Shown: piece by piece, positions 16,101 through 19,203 of the stretch
Layout of the letters: each line of letters starts with the position of its first letter
Position numbering within the stretch: position 1 is the stretch's first letter
NCBI GenBank assembly: GCA_018901625.1
Contig: JAHIEM010000083.1
Span: 1 to 19,203, forward strand
Reading direction: 5' to 3'
Length of the DNA: 19,203 bases
Source: Nanobdellota archaeon
GTDB taxonomy: Archaea; Nanobdellota; Nanobdellia; Pacearchaeales; GW2011-AR1
The notes under the pieces: model-generated
Told to the model about the DNA's origin: nothing
The model's input: the letters and a program-made list of their open reading frames with translations, nothing else
Databases searched by the model: none
Made by a program: the position numbers and the translations under genes

Positions 16101-17184
16101 TCTGAATTCCAGGGTCGCCGCACCCGTGAGTAATAAATGCCATAAACTTTGCCAACTTCTTGGCTTTTTCAATTCTAACAACTTTCTGGCTCTTAACAGC
16201 AGTAATATCATAATCCCCCCCGGATTCATAAGCTTTCCAGAATTTATCATCAGTTCTCACAGAAATATTCACATTCTGCCCTCTTAGATTCTGAACAGTG
16301 TGGCTCTCCCACCCAGCAGGCGAGCCTGCTTTCATCAGCACTCTTGCTTTTTCTTCTTCTGCATACTTCTCTCTTATAATGTCCATTGCATCAGGATGCC
16401 AGACTCCAATACTCTGCATTGTCGCAGCTCTTCTTGTCTTTCCTCCAGACTTAATAACTCGCCCGCAAGAATCCTGCAAATCCATAAACCTCTTAGCTCC
16501 AGAAGCATATCCTCCTCCAGAAACAGGCTCTCCAGCACTTCGTATCTTGCTCCAGTCTCCGCCAATCCCGCTTCCACCCTTAAAGATTCTCGCGCTTGTT
16601 ATTGCCCCCACTCTCATCATATCTTCAATAGTATCTTGGGGAGAACAGATAAAACAAGCTGCTGCCTGCGGATGCTCATAAAAATTCCCAACAGGCGCTA
16701 GTTTACCATCTTCCATGTAAAATCCCTCTCCATCCTGGTTAACCCCGTAAGAATCTAGTCCAAGATTGAACCATACAGGCGAGTTAAAAGCACCATACTG
16801 AAATATTGTAGCAGCAGCAACTTCTTCTTCTAATCTTTTTCCCTGAACAGAATCAAAATAACCCTGCCTCTCTCCCCACCTCGCAAGTGTCTTAGCAACT
16901 CTCCCTGTCAATTGCCTGATATCCATCTCTCTCCCTGTCTCAGGCACACCCTCTCTCCTGAAATACTTGCTAGTCACAGTATTAACAGCAAGATTACTCC
17001 AAAACTTAGGAAATACAACTCCCTTCACCTCTTCAACAATATTCCCAGAATCATCAATCACAACTGCGTCTCTCTTCTCATATCCCATAACATCTCCTGA
17101 ATAAGGATCGCAACTAGCAGAGAAATATTTGTCAATAACTAACTTTCCACCAGCCTGCTCAATCTCTCTAGGTGCATCACTCAT
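13117..17184 (-). CDS. nrdJ: Class II (adenosylcobalamin-dependent) ribonucleotide reductase with intein
   Basis: The precursor is 1355 residues and becomes 987 after removal of intein residues 384-751. It reduces ribonucleotides using a thiyl radical generated from adenosylcobalamin. Active-site landmarks are C177 (AAACFIC), N382 and P383 before the intein, radical cysteine C752 and glutamate E754 after it (together the NPCSE motif), and C763 in SACNL, exactly 11 residues after C752 as in the Thermotoga enzyme. A TSCPD-type region lies at about 1130-1230. The C-terminus has CDKCGG...CWKC..C (1326-1345) and a terminal GGCGGG, which may shuttle reducing equivalents or bind zinc. No ATP cone is visible at the N-terminus. 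Its ATG overlaps the mazG stop (ATGA). It lies with dUTPase, MazG and NrdR genes; thioredoxin nearby may re-reduce it. Confidence 0.97.
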   Translation of the reverse strand: MSDAPREIEQAGGKLVIDKYFSASCDPYSGDVMGYEKRDAVVIDDSGNIVEEVKGVVFPKFWSNLAVNTVTSKYFRREGVPETGREMDIRQLTGRVAKTLARWGERQGYFDSVQGKRLEEEVAAATIFQYGAFNSPVWFNLGLDSYGVNQDGEGFYMEDGKLAPVGNFYEHPQAAACFICSPQDTIEDMMRVGAITSARIFKGGSGIGGDWSKIRSAGEPVSGGGYASGAKRFMDLQDSCGRVIKSGGKTRRAATMQSIGVWHPDAMDIIREKYAEEEKARVLMKAGSPAGWESHTVQNLRGQNVNISVRTDDKFWKAYESGGDYDITAVKSQKVVRIEKAKKLAKFMAFITHGCGDPGIQNHDIINRWNTCKNSGEIWASNPCVTGETRVLLKDGRWARIDSILGTETVILTNTGAIRESKISGSFRTGIKPVYKLTTKSGFEIKLTADHKVFTINRGFVNAFELTKDDYIIIPSHAVAEVGKVEDKEFFQILGIYLGDGGSGKISNTRGIPLTMSNKSEIKILERLSEYVATNYERVTHKNSPASVQITKTSAKYVITNSILMNKIAQMIDLNLQSHQKCISERIFNLSLGEQAMILQGLFTADGTVANYGLKSQYVALDSTSIQLLKDVQILLLGFGIKSKIYQNRRAGKTSALLPDGKGGLREYEVKETHSLRISREGRIKFEKLIGFMPESPKFEKLKILNESVEVYQDFPIDAIASLVYLGEEQVYDLTEPFTHTFVANGITVHNCSEYMFLDNSACNLASLNLMRFRKTDGNFDLESFCKAVDLYITGQDILVSQASYPTQEITENSHKFRPLGLGFANLGAYMMSLGIAYDSDEARDLAAVISSNMTAEAYLQSTRLAEKLGAFEEFEKNKKPMLDVIDMHRKAAKQIAARNSLEGLVSGLKEAAVKKWDAVIEGGNKHGFRNAQVTLLAPTGTIGFMMDCDTTGCEPDMALVKYKTLAGGGTMTIVNQTVPLALEKLGYDEKQRAEVVKYIDENGTVEGCKVLKEEHLPVFDCSMQTGKGTRAIHPMGHVRMLGALQPHLSGAISKTVNCPESTSVEEIENMFYQAWKLGIKAIAIYRDGSKASQPVRTKKSGLVEVLGRGKREHIPQLRYGITQKVKIVGEGGNQIPVFIKTGEYYDGRLGEVFVESLERGSEVNRLLNLLAIEFSEKIQYGVPLVEALEVFGKAGKSQISGPTDHPFIRNARGIEGFLFQWVSSHYLGDLSFLAPEPELRPLPQELRVYQQVPPLHMIPEVEGEKMYPGAPSLEDTIKRISGTNFWCDEGLDTRQTIDKIRKTRIWKSGFTLDMKNAGKMTGRTCDKCGGLMIQDGSCWKCPNCIKSTGGCGGG
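14932..16035 (-). mobile_element. 368-residue intein with LAGLIDADG endonuclease inside nrdJ
   Basis: The intein begins with C384 (CVTGETRVLL) and ends with H750-N751 (ITVHN), followed by C752 as the +1 residue of the host protein. Splicing block B has TADH (T448, H451), and the C-terminal block reads VYDLTEP...HTFVANGI. In the middle lie two dodecapeptide endonuclease motifs, ILGIYLGDG (about 493-501) and LQGLFTADG (about 599-607), both retaining the acidic residue, so the homing endonuclease appears intact. The insertion point splits the radical-site motif between P383 and C752. The reading frame is open throughout, so the element is probably still able to splice and home. Confidence 0.95.
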
Positions 17185-17552
17185 TGTTTATTCTCATCCT
17201 CATTTTTAATTTTCCCCTCATTCCAGTCAATTCTCTCTCTAGCTACAGCCTCGATTGTAAATCCCTGCGGAAATCTTGCTGCAAGTTTTTTCACATTTTC
17301 TTCTAAAATTTCGTCCATATTCCACCCGTAAAAATTACAAATCATTGCCATATACCATAATGTATCTCCAATATTCTCTCTAGTTCCTAATTTCTGGTCA
17401 TTTTTATGAGCATGAGTTTTTTTAATGCACGAAGCAACATCTCCTGCCTCTCCAGTAATCCCACACGCCCATGTCAAGATTTCCTCATTACTAGAAGAAT
17501 AATCTTTCTTAGCAGTCTTCTTTGCAATTTCCTGATATTCTGATAGTTTCAT
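17181..17552 (-). CDS. MazG-like nucleotide pyrophosphohydrolase
   Basis: A 123-residue all-helical protein of the MazG/dUTPase-like superfamily, which removes pyrophosphate from non-canonical or excess NTPs and dNTPs. The first metal-binding helix has GEAGD (E35, D38) and the second RENIGDTLWYMA (E59, D63). The usual pattern ExxE...ExxD is altered: D38 replaces the second glutamate, and N60 stands where the third would align. Metal binding may therefore differ, or E59 may substitute. A Shine-Dalgarno (agagga, 17556-17561) and a TATA-like element at 17585-17596 precede the gene. Its stop overlaps the nrdJ start by 4 nt (ATGA), which indicates translational coupling with ribonucleotide reductase and a role in dNTP pool control. 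Confidence 0.85.
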   Translation of the reverse strand: MKLSEYQEIAKKTAKKDYSSSNEEILTWACGITGEAGDVASCIKKTHAHKNDQKLGTRENIGDTLWYMAMICNFYGWNMDEILEENVKKLAARFPQGFTIEAVARERIDWNEGKIKNEDENKQ

Positions 17553-17584
17553 TTTTCCTCTTTTTCAAAATTAACTTCCAAACG

Positions 17585-17596
17585 CTTTTTATTTAT
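17585..17596 (-). promoter_or_regulatory. Candidate TATA box of the mazG-nrdJ-dut transcript
   Basis: On the minus strand it reads gataaataaaaa, centred about 40 nt before the mazG ATG. A start near 17565 would leave a short leader with the Shine-Dalgarno. The rest of the 125-nt gap to nrdR is T-rich on the plus strand with no palindrome resembling an NrdR box. Confidence 0.4.
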
Positions 17597-17677
17597 CCTC
17601 GACTAATTTGGGTCTCGTGTTAATAGTCTCTACCATCTTTTTTCTTAGTTTATTTTCCTCTCTTTGATTTTCCCATT

Positions 17678-18115
17678 TTATCTCACTTCTTTTATTTCTT
17701 TCTTGAAGTCATCAATATCTTCAAACTCTCTGTAAACACTTGCAAATCTTATGTAGGCCACCTTGTCAATTTTCTTCAACTGCTTCATTACAAGCTCGCC
17801 AATGATTTCTGAGCTAACTTCATTCCCGTGCTGTTTTAATCTTTCTTCAATATAACTCACTGCCTGCTCAATAACCTCGCTTGCAACAGGCCTCTTCTCG
17901 CACGCCCTAATAATCCCATTTTTTAGCTTCTCCCTGTTAAACGCCTCTCTCCTTCCATCTTTTTTTATTACAAAAATTTCAACAGGAACAATATTCTCAT
18001 GAGTTGTAAATCTCTTCCCGCATTTCAAGCATTCCCTCCTCCTTCTTGTTTCATTCTTGCTGTCTCTCTTATCAGTAACTTTAGTTTCATCATTTCCACA
18101 AAAAGGACACAACAT
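17678..18115 (-). CDS. nrdR: Transcriptional regulator NrdR
   Basis: NrdR represses ribonucleotide reductase genes in response to ATP/dATP. The protein is 145 residues, close to the usual 150. It has an N-terminal zinc ribbon (C3, C6, C29, C32) with the basic DNA-binding stretch RRRRECLKCGKRFTTHE, and an ATP cone from about residue 46 to 135 (KKDGRREAFNREKL...). The reading frame is open to an ATG at 18151, but the start at 18115 (MLCPFCG) is better: it matches where family members begin, has the Shine-Dalgarno gaggt 8 nt upstream, and the TATA box at 18156-18165 would put the transcript start near 18134, after the earlier ATG. The gene lies upstream of mazG-nrdJ on the same strand. NrdR is mainly bacterial, so transfer into this lineage is likely. 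Confidence 0.95.
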   Translation of the reverse strand: MLCPFCGNDETKVTDKRDSKNETRRRRECLKCGKRFTTHENIVPVEIFVIKKDGRREAFNREKLKNGIIRACEKRPVASEVIEQAVSYIEERLKQHGNEVSSEIIGELVMKQLKKIDKVAYIRFASVYREFEDIDDFKKEIKEVR

Positions 18116-18155
18116 TTTTACAAACCTCTTTTCATTTTTATTTATTAACAACCTC

Positions 18156-18165
18156 TTTATATATA
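18156..18165 (-). promoter_or_regulatory. TATA box of nrdR
   Basis: On the minus strand it reads tatatataaa. The implied start near 18134 gives a leader of about 19 nt to the ATG at 18113-18115. The remaining sequence to 18354 is A/T-rich with homopolymer runs and no gene that I can support. Confidence 0.55.
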
Positions 18166-18354
18166 CAACATATGGTATTTGTTTAACTTGAAACTACAAT
18201 TTATTGTATATCAACTGGTTTTTTCAGTTTTCAGTATTTATAAATATTTGTATGCTAAACGGGTTTTTCAGAAAAATAAAAAATTAAGAAAAAACTGTTT
18301 AATTTTTTCTGTTGCTATTTTCAAGTTTAATCTAATCACTTATTTTTTTAATAA

Positions 18355-18660
18355 TCACAAAAGATACACAGGGATTTCTTCTTCTGCTGTTTTTTGTTTG
18401 TAGTCCTCTTTGAGGGTTTTTTTCCTTTCTCTTTTTTCCGCTTCTCTAGTTAAAACTAATCCAACAAGATTATTCACCACAACTTTTCTGCTTAAATCTA
18501 AAATCTTGCAGATTCCATCAAACAGTTTGTGATATTTCCGTATTTCGTCATAACTAAACTTATGCCCCTGCTCTTCCAGATCTAATAACCTTGCAAAGCT
18601 TTTAATAGAGTTATACAAATTTCTGTACTCAATTCTATTCTTCTCAAAATTTCTTACCAT
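18355..18660 (-). CDS. Unknown small helical protein, 101 residues
   Basis: I do not recognise this protein. It is predicted to be mostly helical: an N-terminal helix (VRNFEKNRIEYRNLYNSIKS), a second around 38-60 (DEIRKYHKLFDGICKILDLS), a hydrophobic stretch VVVNNLVGLVL (about 60-70) that is too short for a membrane span, and a strongly charged tail rich in K, R and E ending in IPVYLL. There is no zinc or helix-turn-helix motif. A TATA-like box at 18681-18689 lies 25 nt before the ATG, so the message is probably leaderless, which also explains the lack of a Shine-Dalgarno. An 8-8-8 inverted repeat lies directly upstream of the TATA box. It is divergent from the small membrane-protein gene at 18806. 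Confidence 0.7.
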   Translation of the reverse strand: MVRNFEKNRIEYRNLYNSIKSFARLLDLEEQGHKFSYDEIRKYHKLFDGICKILDLSRKVVVNNLVGLVLTREAEKRERKKTLKEDYKQKTAEEEIPVYLL

Positions 18661-18680
18661 GCTCTTAAAATTGATTTATT

Positions 18681-18689
18681 ATTTAAAAA
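18681..18689 (-). promoter_or_regulatory. TATA box of the 101-residue gene (leaderless)
   Basis: On the minus strand it reads tttttaaat. Its centre is 25 nt before the ATG at 18660, so transcription and translation would start together. Confidence 0.45.
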
Positions 18690-18690
18690 C

Positions 18691-18714
18691 ATGTATATGA
18701 CCCAAGATATACAT
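18691..18714. promoter_or_regulatory. Inverted repeat, possible operator in a divergent promoter region
   Basis: The arms atgtatat (18691-18698) and atatacat (18707-18714) are perfect complements separated by 8 nt. It sits immediately upstream of the TATA box of the minus-strand gene and within the 145-nt region between two divergent genes, so a dimeric regulator could act here. Confidence 0.4.
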
Positions 18715-18751
18715 CAAGAAGTTCTCTTTAAAAATATGGGAAAAAATAATT

Positions 18752-18783
18752 AGATTTAAAAACTCTTTTTCCATTATATAAAC
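18752..18783 (+). promoter_or_regulatory. Candidate TATA boxes of the DUF5652-like gene
   Basis: Two elements are possible: tttaaaaa near 18756, which would start the message about 18785 and include the Shine-Dalgarno, and ttatataaa at 18774-18782, which would start it at the ATG and exclude the Shine-Dalgarno. The first fits better with the strong ribosome binding site. Confidence 0.35.
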
Positions 18784-18805
18784 AGAAAAAGGAGGAAAAG
18801 GTGAA

Positions 18806-19057
18806 ATGAGTTTAAATTTAGATTTAGCAGCTTCTCTGGGAATGTCTCCAGTATTGCTCGCAGTAGTAATGGTATGGAGTCTCATCTGGATGGGAATTGC
18901 AATGTGGAAATCTGCAAGAAAAAACCACATTATCTGGTTTGTAGTATTCCTGCTAGTTCATACATTAGGAATATTAGAAATCTTATACATCTTTGTATTC
19001 TCAAAGATGAAACTTGGGGCAAAGGAAGAGCTAGCTGTCAAGAAAAAGAGAAGATAA
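18806..19057 (+). CDS. Small membrane protein, DUF5652-like
   Basis: An 83-residue protein with two membrane spans, about residues 14-34 (PVLLAVVMVWSLIWMGIAMW) and 42-66, joined by the short basic loop KSARKNH, and a basic cytoplasmic tail ending KKKRR. The pattern W-K-(S/A)-A-R...WF.V...N/H-T-L-G-I-L-E-I-L-Y-I-F matches the DUF5652 family, short proteins of unknown function that I recall from DPANN archaea and candidate-phyla bacteria. A strong Shine-Dalgarno (ggagg, with ggtga closer) precedes the ATG. The next gene starts 42 nt after the stop on the same strand with an equally strong ribosome binding site, so the two are probably co-transcribed membrane proteins. Confidence 0.85.
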   Translation: MSLNLDLAASLGMSPVLLAVVMVWSLIWMGIAMWKSARKNHIIWFVVFLLVHTLGILEILYIFVFSKMKLGAKEELAVKKKRR

Positions 19058-19099
19058 ATTTATTTATTTTTTTATTTAAATTTCAAAGGAGGTGAAAAA

Positions 19100-19203
19100 A
19101 TGGCAAAAAAGAAAGGGTTACTCTCAGTTATCATGTGGATAGTTGGAGTGCTAGTATCACTAGCAGTTGGTTTCGGGATGACATCAGGAACTTTAACAGT
19201 CCC
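19100..19203 (+). CDS. Small membrane protein (3' end missing)
   Basis: Only the first 34 complete codons are visible before the right edge. The protein begins MAKKKGLLSVIMWIVGVLVS, a short basic head followed by one hydrophobic span and a glycine-rich turn (AVGFGMTSGTLTV). The Shine-Dalgarno aaaggaggtga is nearly ideal, 6 nt before the ATG, suggesting high expression. It follows the DUF5652-like gene closely. Too little is present to name a family. Confidence 0.75.
   Translation, partial: MAKKKGLLSVIMWIVGVLVSLAVGFGMTSGTLTV

Noticed and set aside
16298..16701. Two overlapping plus-strand open frames of about 130 codons
   Set aside because: They are antisense to well-conserved nrdJ sequence.
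17553..17677. NrdR box upstream of mazG-nrdJ
   Set aside because: I looked for an A/T-rich palindrome of the NrdR type and found none that was convincing.
18116..18151. Longer NrdR with 12 extra N-terminal residues
   Set aside because: The TATA position puts the transcript start after this ATG, and the Shine-Dalgarno and family alignment both favour the ATG at 18115.
18279..18314. Inverted repeat aaaaaattaa/ttaatttttt
   Set aside because: It is made only of A and T in very A/T-rich sequence and is expected by chance.
18179..18403. A 74-codon plus-strand open frame upstream of nrdR
   Set aside because: Low-complexity A/T-rich sequence, no ribosome binding site, and it overlaps the end of the 101-residue gene.

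Overview
The window is an AT-rich piece of an archaeal chromosome. The evidence is a eukaryote-like RNA polymerase operon (RpoH, RpoB, RpoA, archaeal NusA-like), TATA-type promoter elements about 25 nt ahead of inferred transcript starts, a tRNA gene without an encoded CCA, a TrmB-type regulator, and a DUF5652-like small membrane protein of a kind I associate with DPANN archaea. The compact genes, short gaps and unsplit RpoA suggest a DPANN archaeon (Woesearchaeota/Pacearchaeota-like). This placement is inference from gene content, not from a database search.

Layout. (1) 1-7615, all on the minus strand: the RNA polymerase operon in the order rpoH, rpoB, an unrecognised 72-codon gene, a fused rpoA (A' and A'' in one chain), then the start of a NusA-like KH protein that runs off the left edge. 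Ribosomal protein L30e, usually found between rpoA2 and nusA, is absent. (2) 7718-7946: a tRNA-Lys(TTT) gene whose first 6 nt and upstream 47 nt are tandemly duplicated, bounded by a 9-bp inverted repeat. (3) 8083-9911: a divergent pair, a leucine-dehydrogenase-like enzyme and a TrmB-family regulator, enclosed by two related hairpins that share a 14-nt inverted sequence. (4) 10077-10406: thioredoxin. (5) 10654-18115: a deoxynucleotide-metabolism cluster with an unusually long thymidylate synthase homologue (+), a degenerate C39-peptidase-like protein, a dUTPase-like protein, a class II (B12-dependent) ribonucleotide reductase carrying a 368-residue intein, a MazG-like pyrophosphohydrolase and the regulator NrdR. 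(6) 18355-19203: a small helical protein of unknown function and a pair of small membrane-protein genes, the last cut by the right edge.

How the genes fit together: class II RNR makes deoxynucleotides, the dUTPase-like protein and thymidylate synthase would carry dUTP to dUMP to dTMP, MazG could clean up non-canonical dNTPs, thioredoxin could re-reduce RNR, and NrdR would match transcription to ATP/dATP. The most unusual sequence-level observations are the tRNA-linked tandem repeat, the intein placed exactly at the RNR radical cysteine, substitutions at highly conserved positions of RpoA and RpoB, and the unknown protein inside the RNA polymerase operon.
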